DNA of 64,000 bases from positions 242,501 to 306,500 of the forward strand of contig JACEEZ010010002.1 of assembly GCA_016584305.1 (NCBI GenBank), written 5' to 3'. Each line of letters begins with the position of its first letter. Positions within the stretch are counted from its first letter, which is position 1. This DNA is from Chionoecetes opilio. Its lineage: Eukaryota > Arthropoda > Malacostraca > Decapoda > Majidae. The notes beneath the pieces were generated by a model. The model did no database searches, was not told the DNA's origin, and saw only the letters and a program-made list of their open reading frames with translations. This document shows, piece by piece, positions 20,301 through 34,500 of the stretch. A program made the position numbers and the translations under genes.

Positions 20301-23300
20301 CTCTTAACACACTGACTCACAACAACAGCAACACTCTTAAACACACTGACTCAACAACAAACACTCTTAACACACTGACTCACAACAACAACACACTCTT
20401 AACACACTGACTCACAACAACACAACTCTTAACACACTGACTCACAACACAACACTCTTAACACACTGACTCACAACAACAGCAACACTCTTAACACACT
20501 GACTCACAACAACAGCAACACTCTTAACACACTGACGCACAACAACAGCAACACTCTTAACACACTGACTCACAACAACAGCAACACTCTTAACACACTG
20601 ACTCACAACAAACACTCTTAACACACTGACTCACAACAAACAACAACACTTCTTAACACACTGACTCACAACAACAGCACACTCTTAACACACTGACTCA
20701 CAACAACACACACTCTTAACACACTGACTCACAACAACAGCAACACTCTTAACACACTGACTCACAACAACACAACACTCTTAACACACTGACTCCACAC
20801 ACACCACACTGACTCACAACACACACTCTTAACACACTGACTCACAACAACAGCAACACTCTTAACACACTGACTCACAACAACCAACACTCTTAACACA
20901 CTGACTCACAACAACACACTCTTAACACACTGACTCACAACAACAGCAACACTCTTAACACACTGACTCACAACAACAGCAACACTCTTAACACACTGAC
21001 TCACAACAGCAAACACTCTTAACACACTGACTCACAACAACAGCAACTCTCTTAACACACTGACTCACAACAGCACACTCTTAACACACTGACTCACAAA
21101 CAACAACACTCTTAACACACTGACTCACAACAACAGCACACTCTTAACACACTGACTCACACAACACAACACTCTTAACACACTGACTCACAACAACAGC
21201 AACACTCTTAACACACTGACCACAACAACAGCAACACTCTTAACACACTGACTCACAACAACAGCAACACTCTTAACACACTGACTCACAACAACAACAC
21301 TCTTAACACACTGACTCACAACAAGACAAACAGAACAAACACTCTTAACACACTGACTCACACAACACAACACACTCTTAACACACTGACTCACAACAAC
21401 AAACACTCTTAACACACTGACTCACAACAACAGCAACACTCTTAACACACTGACTCACAACAACAGCAACACTCTTAACACACTGACTCACAACAACAGC
21501 AACACCTTAACACACTGACTCACAACAACACAACACACTGACTCACAACAACACACACAACACACTGACTCACAACAACAGCAACACTCTTAACACACTG
21601 ACTCACAACATGCAACACTCTTAAACACACTGACTCACAACAACAGCAACACTCTTAACACACTGACTCACAACAACAGCAACACTCTTAACACACTGAC
21701 TCACAACAACAGCAACACTCTTGACACACTGACTCACAACACAACACTCTTAACACACTGACTCACAACAACACAACACTCTTAACACACTGACTCACAA
21801 CAACAGCACACCTCTTAACACACTGACTCACAACACAACACTCTTAACACACTGACTCACAACAACAACACCTCTAACACACTGACTCACAACAACAGCA
21901 CACTCTTAACACACTGACTCACAACAACAGAACACTCTCAACACACTGACTAAAACAACACACACTCTTAACACACTGACTCACAACAACACAACACTCT
22001 TAACACACTGACTCACAACAACAGCAACACTCTTAACACAGCACCACTCAACACACACAACAACACTCTTAACACACTGACTCACAACAACAGCAACACT
22101 CTTAACACACTGACTCACAACAACACACTCTTAACACACTGACTCACAACAACAGCACACTCTTAACACACTGACCAAACAAGACACTCTCAACACACTG
22201 ACTGCACAACAACAAGACACTCTTAACACACTGACTCACAACAAGCAAAGACCCACTCTCAACACACTGACCACAACAAACACTCTTAACACACTGACTC
22301 ACAACAACAAGACACTCTCAACACACTGACTCACAACAACAAGACACTCTTAACACACTGACTCACAACAACAAGACACTCTCAACACACTGACGCACAA
22401 CAACAAGACACTCTTAACACCTGACTCACAACAACAGACACTCTCAACACACTGACCACAACAACAACACTCTTAACACACTGACTCACAACAACAGCAA
22501 CACTCTTAACACACTGACTCACAACAACAGCAACACTCTTAACACACTGACTCACAACAACAGCAACACTCTTTAACACACTGACTCACAACAACAGCAA
22601 CACTCTTAACACACTGACTCACAACAACACAACTCTTAACACACTGACTCCAACAACAGCAACACTCTTAACACACTAACTCACAACACAGCAACACTCT
22701 TAACACACTGACTCACAACAATAGCAAACACTCTTAACACACTGACTCACAACAACAGCAACACTCTTAACACACTGACTCACAACAACAGCAACACTCT
22801 TAACACACTGACTCACAACAACAGCAACACTCTTAACACACTGACTCACAACAACAAGACACTCTCAACACACTGACGCACAACAACAAGACACTCTTAA
22901 CACACTGACTCACAACAACAGACACTCTCAACACACTGACGCACAACAACACAGACACTCTTAACACACTGACTCACAACAACAAGCAACACTCTCTAAC
23001 ACACTGACGCACAACAACAGACACTCTTAACACACTGACTCACAACAACAAGACACTCTCAACACACTGACTCACAACAACAAGACACTCTTAACACACT
23101 GACTCACAACAACACAACACTCTCAACACAACTGACCACAACAAGACACTCTTAACACACTGACTCACAACAACAAGACACTCTCAACACACTGACGCAC
23201 AACAACAGACACTCTTAACACACTGACGCACAACAACAAGACACTCTTAACACACTGACGCACAACAACAACACACTCTTAACACACTGACTCACACACA

Positions 23301-26300
23301 ACAAGACACTCTCAACAACACACTGACGCACAACACAGAACACTCTTAACACACTGACGCACAACAAGACACTCTTAACACACTGACGCACAACAACAAG
23401 ACACTCTTAACACACTGACGCACAACAACAACAAGACACTCTTAACACACTGACGCACAACAACAAGACACTCTTACACACTGAACACACGCCACACGCA
23501 CAACAACAGACACTCTTAACACACTGACGCACAACAACAACAGACACTCTTAACACACTGACGCACAACACAAGACACTCTTACACACACTGACGCACAA
23601 CAACAAGACACTCTTAACACACTGACTCACAACACACAAGACCTCTTAACACACTGACTCACAACAACAAGCACACTCTTAACACACATGACCTGTCACC
23701 AACAGCACACTCTTAACACACTGACTCACAACAACAAGACACTCTTAACACACTGACTCACAACAACAAACCACTCTCAAACACACTGACTCACATACAA
23801 CAAAGACACTCTTAACACACTGACTGCACAACAACGACACTCTTAACACACTGACAGCACAACACACACAGACACTCTTAACACACTGATCGCAACACAC
23901 AACCAAACACCCAAGACACTCTTAACACACTGACGCACAACAACAAGACACTCTTAACACACTGACGCACAACAACAAGACACTCTTCAACACACTGACG
24001 CACAACAACAAGACACTCTTAACACACTGCTACGCACACTAGGACTTGTAATAACTACTACACTACAAGCCCTACACAGCCGTACAGGCGCTATAAGCCT
24101 TCCACACGTAAAAAAACATAATTTAAAAAATATTAAAATAAAAAATTTACACTGCTGTCACAACAACACAAACCTTACACATGACCACCTTATACACACC
24201 TCTTAACACACTGACTCACAACAACAACACTCTTACCATGATCCAACAACCTCTTAACACACTGACTCACAACAACACACACTCTTAAACACTGACTACA
24301 AAAACAACAAAACTCTTAACACACTGACTCACAACAACAACAAACCCCTTAAAACACTGACTCACACAACACAACACTCTTAACACACTGACTCACAACA
24401 AGAAAACTCTTAACACACTACTCACAACAACCAAAACTCTTAACACACTGACTCACAACAAAAAACTCTTAAAACCTGACTCACAACAACAAACCCCTTA
24501 ACACACTGACTCACAACAACAGCAACACTCTTAAAACACTGACTCACAACAACCAAAACTCTTAACACACTGACTCACAACAACAGCAACACTCTTAACA
24601 CACTGACTCACAACAACACTCTTAAACACACTGAAATCACAACAACACAAATCTTAACACACTGACTCACAACACAGCACACTCTTAACACACTGACTCC
24701 ACAACACAAACACTCTTAACACACTGACTCCCCCAAACCAACAGCAACAAATCTTAACACACTGACTCACAACAAACAACACTCTTAACACACTGACTCA
24801 CAACACAAAACTCTTAACACCCTGACTCAAAAACAACAGCAACACTCTTAACACACTGACTCACAACAACAGCAACACTCTTAACACACTGACTCACAAC
24901 AACAACACTCTTAACACATGACTCACAACAACAAAACCCCTTAACACACTGACTCACAAAAAGACACTCTTACACCTGACTCACAACAACAGCAACACTC
25001 TTAACACACTGACTCACAACAACAGCAACACTCTTAACACACTGACTCACAACAACAGCAACACTCTTAACACACTGACTCACAACAACAGCAACACTCT
25101 TAACACACTGACTCACAACACAGAACACTCTTAAACACACTGACTCACAAAAAAGAAAACTCTTAACACACTGACTCACAACAAAGCAACACTCTTAAAA
25201 CACTGACTCACAACAACACAACACTCTTAACACACTGACTCACAACAACAGCAACACTCTTAACACACTGACTCACAACAACAGCAACACCTTACACACT
25301 GACTCACAAAAAAGGCACCTCTTAACACACCCGACTCACAACAACAGACACTCTTAACACACTGCTCACAACAAAGAAAACTCTCAACACACTGACACAC
25401 AACACCAAACACTCTTAACACACTGACTACACAACAAACACTCTTAACACACTGACCACAACAACAGACACTCTTAACACACTGACTCACAAACAAGACA
25501 CTCTCAACACACTGACCACAACAAAAAGACACTCTTAAAACACTGACTCAAACAACAAAACCTCTCAAAACACTGACGCACAACAACAAGACACTCTTAA
25601 CCACTGACTCACAAAAACAACACTCTCAACACACTGACGCACAACACAAGACACTCTTAAAACACTGGGCTCACAACAACAAGACACTCTAACACACTGA
25701 CTCACAACAACAAAAACACTCTTAACACACTGACTCACAACAACAAACCCCTCTTTAACAAAACTGACCACAACAACAGACACTCTTACACCACTGACTC
25801 ACAACAACAAACACTCTTAAAACACTGACCACAACAACAAACACTCTTAACACACTACTCACAACAACAAACACTCTTAACACACTGACTCACAACAAAG
25901 CAAAACTCTTAACACACTGACTCACAACAACAGCAACACTCTTAACACACTGACTCACAACAACAGCAACACTCTTAACACACGACTCACACAACAGCAA
26001 CACTCTTTAACACACGACTCACAACAACAAGAAAAACTCTAAACACACTAAACCCCCCAACAAAAGAACACTCTTAAACACACTGACTCACAACAAAGAA
26101 CACTCTTAACACACTGACCACAAAACAACACTCTTAACACCCTGACTCACAACAACAAAACACTCTAACACACTGACCACAACAACAGAAAACTCTTAAC
26201 ACACTGACTCACAACACAAGACACTCTCAACACACTGACGCCAACAACAAGACACTCTTACACACTGACTCACAACAAAAGACCTCTCAACACACTGACG

Positions 26301-27588
26301 CACAACACAAAACACTCTTAACACACTGACTCACAACAACAGACACTCCAAAACACTGACGCCACAACAAGACACTCTTAACACACTGACCACAACAACA
26401 AGACACTCTTACACACTGACCACAAAAACAGACACTCTTAACACCTGACTCACAACACAAGACACTCTCAACACACTGACGCACAACAAGACACTCTTAA
26501 CACACTGACGCACAACAACAAGACACTCTTAACACACTGACGCACAACAACAACAAGACACTCTTAACACACTGACTCACAACAAGACACTCTTAACACA
26601 CTGACGCACAACAACAAGACACTCTTAACACACTGACTCACAACAACAAGACACTCTCAACACACTGACGCACAACAACAAGACACTCTTAACACACTGA
26701 CGCACAACAACAAGACACTCTTAACACACTGACGCACAACAACAAGACACTCTTAACACACTGACTCACAACAACAAGACACTCTTAACACACTGACTCA
26801 CAACAACAAGACACTCTTAACACACTGACTCACAACAAGACACTCTTAACACACTGACTCACAACAACAAGACACTCTTAACACACTGACTCACAACAAC
26901 CAACAGCACACACTTCAACACACTGACGCACAACAACAAGACACTCTTAACACACTGACGCACAACAACAAGACACTCTTAACACACTGACGCACAACAA
27001 CAAGGCACTCTTAACACACTGACGCACAACAACAACAAGACACTCTTAACACACTGACGCACAACAACAAGACACTCTTAACACACTGACGCACAACAAC
27101 AAGACACTCTTAACACACTGACGCACAACAACAAGACACTCTTAACACACTGACGCACACTAGGACTTGTAATAATAATACACTACTAAGCCATAACAGC
27201 CTACAGGCGCTATAGGCTTCAACGTAAAAAAATTATTTAAAAAATATTAAAATAAATAAAAAATTAGCCTGCTGTCATTATTTTTTACACTTACTACACC
27301 ACCAAGCTTACAACAATTTTTAACCACCTTATACCACAGCCTCGTAACACACTGACTAACACTGACTAACTGCCTTTTCTTCTGCTGTCATTTTTTCTAT
27401 TCTACAGCCATTCATTTCCTGATCCTAGTGGGCGGCATTGAAAGTAACAGGACAAAGGAAATACAGTAAAACCTCTCATATTCGGACTAATTGGGCCAAA
27501 GAGTGGTCCGAGTAATGCAAGGATCCGAATAATGGGGAGATTATATATGGGGGGGTTTATGTATAATAATAATAATAATAATTTAATA

Positions 27589-27643
<55 letters not shown>

Positions 27644-29745
27644 AGGTGCATATATAGCTTTGAAATTTCGACCCCTAAAAAAAAAAGAAAAAAAGAAAAA
27701 AAAAGAAGGTCCGAATAATGTCAAAGTCTGAATAATGAGTGTCCGAATACGAGAGGTTTTACTGTACTGGGAAATAATAATAACTAAAGGATCACTATTA
27801 GCCTCTAGTTACTTAGTACTCTGTCAAGGCAGTGTGGATGTGGGCCTCACCTATGGGGTCTGTAGCTATGGGGTCGCCCGGCATGGTTTCCGGCACCATG
27901 AGGGACGAGCCGCTGAGCACGCCCACCCCGGTGCCATCCAGGGAGCCGTCCGTCACGGGGATCCCGTCAGACATCATCACGTGGCCCTCGCCATCCTAGG
28001 ACAGGAAAATAAATCATATAATAGTACGTAATTGATATACAAAAAATTACGTAGAAAATGTGGTTTCCGATATCACGAAAAAAAAAAGTGTGAACTCCCA
28101 CACCTAAAAACTGTTAAGTGACTTTCAAAATTCACGCAGCAGAAAAATAAATCATATATTAATTGATCTACAAAGTTTTCAAAATTCAAGGTTTTTATAT
28201 TATGAAAATAAAACAAAAGTGAACTCCCACACCTCAAAACTGGGCCCGTGTGAAATAACAACATTTGCAGCCAAGAGAAATTCAGCAAATAAATAAACAT
28301 AGGAACAAAAAACTTATGTCTACAGATCCATCAGTGTTGTTCATGACCTTGACTGCGGTACAAATGACCTTACCTGGAGCTGTATGACCTCCAGCACCAC
28401 GTACTGGTTGCCGTCTTGACCCTCCACGGCCATGATCTCGTCTTCATCCATTTCTCCCGTGTACATCTCAACCTGCGGCAAACACACAACAAACACACAG
28501 TCAGGGAGGGTGTTTTTTTTTTTTTTTAGGGGTCTTACGAGATCTTGTTTTTAGGATTCTTGAGTCTTGCTTTTTTGGGGGTTCTTGTTATATATATATT
28601 TTTTTGGGGGGGAGGTAGATACAGGTTTTTTCGGTGGTATTTTGTTCTTAGAGACATCTCCACCTGCGCCAAACACACAACAAACACACAGTGAGGCAGG
28701 CATAGCCCCATAGGTAGCTGGAGAACACAGCTGTGATAGTGATTGACTAATAATAAATATCTTGGAGTGAAGCCTTAAAAAAATAAAAGTTGTGACCTCA
28801 GTTGTATCTCAGAGGTGGCCATAAAGTTCACCACCCAGGCTGACATCACACCACTCAGTACAACATATCATCGTGCAGTGGGCGCTGGGTTACATAAGAA
28901 CATAAGGAAGCTACAAGAGGCCGCGAGATCTACACGTGGTAGTTCCTGTTACTTAACACTACCTACATCCACCTTTCATCCCCATCCATGAAATGATCTT
29001 TTAAAGCTCCCTATTCACTCCGCACTAACTACTTGACAACTGAGTCCATTCCAATCATTTACCACCCTATTTGTGAACCAGTTTTTCCCTATTTCCTTAT
29101 TAAATCTACGCTTTTCCAGTTTGAATCTGTTACTTCTTGTTCTACCCTGGTTAATACCCGTAAGAACTTTTCCTACCTCTCCCTTATTAAATCCCTTTAT
29201 CCACTTAAAAACTTCTATCAGATCGCCCCTTACTCTGCGTCTCTCGAGTGAGTGTAATAACATAAGAAAATTAATAAAAATAAGGAAACAGATCTGTGAG
29301 AGCCAAGAAGTGCTCACCTGCTGTCCATTGATGAGCTGTAGCCTCTTCTGCCGGCCAATCTTGAGGGCCTGCGCCTTCTCTTGGGCCGAGGCATCCGGGT
29401 CGTGGATGGCCATGTGGCGGATGAGGTTACCTGACCCGGGGAAGAACAGTACAAGGGTCACGGTCATGACAAAAGTGATGAAGTGATGATTTCTTAGCAT
29501 TGTATAACAGTGCTGATAATGACAAAAGTGATGAAGTGATGATTTCTTAGCATTGTATAACAGTGCTGATAATGACAAAAGTGATGAAGTGATGATTTCT
29601 TAGCAATGCATAAGTGATGATAATAGCAGTAGTGACAAAAGTGATGATTTTTTTAAGGAATTACCGACAGTATATCTACATTTCCTATTATCCCTGGGGA
29701 GGAGAATCTTTACTCTTGATAAGGGAAGCAAACAATATATCACTG

Positions 29746-29843
<98 letters not shown>

Positions 29844-30798
29844 CGAGAGCGAGAGAGAGAGAGAGAGAGAGCGCGAGAGAGAGAGAGAGAGCGAGCGCGA
29901 GCGAGAGAGAGCATATAATTCTCGACCTGGGCGTAAGTAAATAAGACTATACATACATTCAGGGATTAAATTCAGGAATAAATAGTACCGTATTTTACGG
30001 CTTATAAGACGCACTTTTTCCCTTAAAAAATACCCTGAAAAATACTCATGCGTCTTCCAAGACGAATGTTGTAGGTTAGCTGAGGTAGCTATTCAATTCA
30101 GCCTCTTATATGATGTCACCTCAGTACTTACCTGTTACATGTATTTCAAATTCCATAAGACATTCAAATCAACTAATCTGTCCTCACACTGTAATGCTTA
30201 CACGGTTCTGGCGGGAGCCATTCCAACTCAGCAGGTTGGCGCCAACTATCGTCTGCTAGTGTTGATGTATCATTTACCACCAGGCTGTCACACGTATCAC
30301 AAGCTCTTTTCAGTCCTGGAAATTATCACATACAAGCTAGAAGTTGTATGATACGCCAAATAACATGGGAACAGAGCAGCAGAAAGACACCTCGGACCAC
30401 AGCCTACCGAGAAAATTGGTAGATTTTACTACCGCCTACCGGTAGAAAACCTGTTTGATCTATTTTTTCTTAGAAATTACCTTCCAAAATCAGGGTGCGT
30501 CTTCCAAGATGCAGCGTCTCATAAGCCGTAAAATATGGTATATGTATATTCAAGGGATGGGTGCAGCAACCTACCTTTGTGTCTGAAAGCCTTGCCACAC
30601 TCTGGACACTCCTGGGTCTTCTCCCGGGGCAGCGGCGGGATGTACTCCGGGTTGTGGTACAGGTTTTGGTGGCGTTTCAGTAGCTGCTTCTGACGGAATG
30701 CCTGCCAAGGGATGGGAGGGGGGTGAGGGGGTGCGCCTTGTGGTGGTGATGATAATGATAATAATAGTCAATTTATTCTCAACCAAAAAAAAAAAAAA

Positions 30799-30842
<44 letters not shown>

Positions 30843-31512
30843 TAAATAAAAAATAATAATAAATAAATAAACAATAATAATAATAATGATATACAGACAA
30901 GAGGGAATGAAATTAAGTACTAAACTAGACTTCTTCTAAATTTCACCTATATTTTATCATAGTTAACCATATTATCAGGTAAACATTGGCATCATTTTAA
31001 CACCTTGAGGCCCAGAACGTAATTTTCATAGTAAATTGAGTACCAGTAGATAATTTTTTGTAAATATAAGCAATATTTTATAGATATGACCTGTTTAGTA
31101 TCCTTGTCGACCAACTAATTTGGTATATTCAGTTACTTTTCGTAATTTTATGGCTCCGAAAACACACAATTTTTTATAACAAAGGAAAGATCTGGGCATG
31201 AAGGGGTTAAAATAGTGTAGTAGTGTGCCTGGTTCCCTAGAGGCTCACCTGGTCACACTGGTCACACTGGTAGGGTTTCTGTTCAGTGTGCACCAGCATG
31301 TGAGATTCAAGGTGGCGGGCAGAGGTGGAGGCGTAGGGACACAGGTCACACTTGAAGCACTTCTCACCCTCGTGGCTCTTATTGTGTTGCTTGAAGGTGT
31401 ATCTGTAAAGAAAGACTGGTAATTACAGTAAAACCTCTCGTATTCGGACCTCCTCCCTTTTTTTTCTTTTTTTTTAAGGGTTCAAAATTTCCTAGCTATT
31501 CATATACTACAC

Positions 31513-31549
<37 letters not shown>

Positions 31550-34500
31550 TTGTCAAAATTTCCTAGCTAATATATACACCTAGAATTTTTTTTTCTTCTC
31601 ACATATCCCCCCATTATTCGGATCCTTGCATTACTCGGACCACTCCTTGGCCCAATTAGTCCCAATATGAGAGGTTTTACTGTATAACTTACACTTATAA
31701 TTGTATATCTTAAATCTTAATATGCTTGTTAAAAATCACATAAAACAAAAATAATGCAATAAAAATACTAATAACTAAAATTTCCAGCATTACAAACACA
31801 GGGACATGAATGGAGGAACGGGGCAACACATGTAGCAAAATGTAGCCTGGACAGTGAAATTATAGATGCCAAGAGTATTCATGTTTTTAAAGATAAGATT
31901 CACCCATTGAGACAAGGAGACGGGACCCCACCAGTGTATCTCATTTCCCGTATATCGTAAACTATCGTAATCGTAAACGTAAACAACTATTGTAAACAAC
32001 TAGGTAAATACACACCTGTCTGGGAACGCCTTGCCACACTTTTTGCACTTGAGAGGCTTGTCCGAGGTGTGCAGCTTCTGGACGTGTATCCTGAGGTCAG
32101 TTTTGCGGCCACAGGTGGTGGGACACAGCTCACAGGCATACACCGGCTTGTTGCCTGCCACACACACACAGTTAGTTAGTTAGTTACCTGTTACCTGTTA
32201 GCTTGTTACCTGCCACACACACACACACACACACAAAGAACATAAGAACATAAGGAAGCTACAAGAGGCCTGTCACATACACACACACACACACACAAAG
32301 AACTTAAGAACTACATAAAACTACATCAACATAATAATCACATACATCAACATAAGAACTACATATACATCAACATAGGAAGCTACAAGAGGCCGTGAGA
32401 CCTACACGCGGTAGATCCTGTTCCTTAACACTATCTACATCCACCTTTCATCCCCATCCATGCAGTTGTCTAGCCTCCTTTTAAAGCTCCCTTCTAGCCT
32501 CCCCCTTCTGTCCCATCACCTTCCCCACAGCCACACTCACACCTGTGTACCCCCAGTCCCCAATCCACAGTGTACTTACTACCTGTGTGTGTGTACCCCC
32601 AGTCCCCAATCCAGTGTACTTACTACCTGTGTGTGTGTACCCTCAGTCCCCAATCCACAGTGTACTTACTACCTGTGTGTGTGTACCCCCAGTCCCCAAT
32701 CCACAGTGCAGTACCTCAGTCCCCAATAAAGCTCTAGAATAGCCCCACCACTTCTACTTTTAACACTCTAGGTCAGGGGTCCCTAACCAGCAGAGTACCG
32801 CGGGCCGCATCGACAAGTCCGAGAGGGCCCGAGGGGCCGCACCAATGAAAAACTCTGAAAACCACATATACTGAACAAAAAATTTCCTAAATCAAGTATA
32901 GACGTCCAGCCTCTGGCCCCTTTGCTTTTGGCTCAGTTCTTGCGGCTGGAACGTGACAGCGAGCCACGTTCCAGCCAATTAACTCCTTACGTGAATTACT
33001 CATTAAGGGCTTGTTTTATGCAAAAAGTTTGTTTGACAAACCCCCGTTGATTTTGACAGCACTACTTGCATGTCAAATTTCAGCTCAATCCAACAATAAT
33101 TAGGAGTAGTCTACGCTTATTACTCATTAAGGGCTTGTTTTACGCACAAAGTTTCTTCCGACGACCCCCATTGATTTTGACAGCACTACTTGCATGTCAA
33201 ATTTCAGCTCAATCCGATAATATTTAGGAGTAGTTATACACTTTTTGGCGGAAACTTGGTTCCACGGGTCTTATGGTAAGCGACAATTAACCTAACCTAA
33301 CCATAACTTAACCTATCCTAAAACACGCTCTTGAGAAAAAAGATGTTTCAGCACACGTTTGTAATGATGGAGGGCCGCACCGATGACCAAAAGGAAATGA
33401 TCTGGCGGGCCGCACGGAATGGCCTCGGGGACCCCTGCTCTAGGTAATGCATCCTAACACCCTATTAGCTTGTTACCCTCCTTGTACCCTCAGTCCCCCA
33501 TCCCCAGTGTACTACCTGTGTGTATCAGCTTGTGGGCCTTGAGGGAGTTGGACTGGGTGTATCATAGTACCTGTGTGTATCAGCTTGTGGGCCTTGAGGG
33601 AGTTGGACTGGGTGTATCATAGTACCTGTGTGTAACAGCTTGTGGGCCTTGAGGGAGTTGGACTGGGTGTATCATAGTACCTGTGTGTATCAGCTTGTGG
33701 GCCTTGAGGGAGTTGGACTGGGTGTATCATAGTACCTGTGTGTATCAGCTTGTGGGCCTTGAGGGAGTTGGACTGGGTGAAGCGGGCGCGGCAGATCTCA
33801 CACTCGTACGGCTTCTCGCCTGTGTGTATCCTGAGGTGGCGCTTGAGCTTGAAGGTGTCGGGGCTGGCGTAGGTGCAGTGCGGACATTGGTACGGACGCT
33901 CCCCGGAGTGACACCGCATGTGGCGCTTCAGCTTGCTCAGCTCCACACTGGCGTACTCACAGTCAGGGCATTTGTGAGGCTTTTCGTGGGTGTGGATGTA
34001 ACGGACGTGTCTCACCAACTCTCCTGAGAACATAAGAACATAAGAAAAACATGAACAAGAGAACATGAGAACATAAGAATGTAAGAAAATAACATAAGAA
34101 CACAAGAAAATAACATAAGAACATAAGAAAAACACGAACAAGAATACATGAGAGCATAAGAAAGTAACATGAACATGAAAAAGAACAAGAGAATAAGATA
34201 ACATAAGAACATAAGGAAGCTACAAGAGGCCGCGAGACCTACACATGGTAGTTCCTGTAAAAGTTTCCTGAGGTAGAGAGTAAAAAAATCACCATTACCA
34301 ACACCTACAGTTCCATTAACCCCTTGAGACCCAGAACGTAATTTCAATTGTAATTTGGGTACCATTAGACAATTTCTAGTGACTATAAGCAATATTTTAT
34401 AGCTATGACCTGTTTAGTATCCTTGTCCACTAACTCATTTGGTATATTCAGTTACTTTTTGTAATTGTATGGCTAACAACAGACAATTTTTGTAGCCAAG

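Noticed and set aside
17875..26484. Many minus-strand ORFs reading [11 protein letters not shown] repeats across the satellite
   Set aside because: They follow the 33 bp period (a multiple of 3 with no stop), break wherever the array has an indel, and lie between two phase-matched CTCF exons. Intronic repeat, not a repeat protein.
17690..27162. CRISPR-like regular repeat array
   Set aside because: Units are directly adjacent with no unique spacers, in a eukaryotic intron; a satellite, not CRISPR.
29033..29486. Plus ORFs over LINE copies ([13 protein letters not shown] and similar)
   Set aside because: Antisense of the LINE; the sense frame on the minus strand gives the reverse-transcriptase C-terminal motifs.
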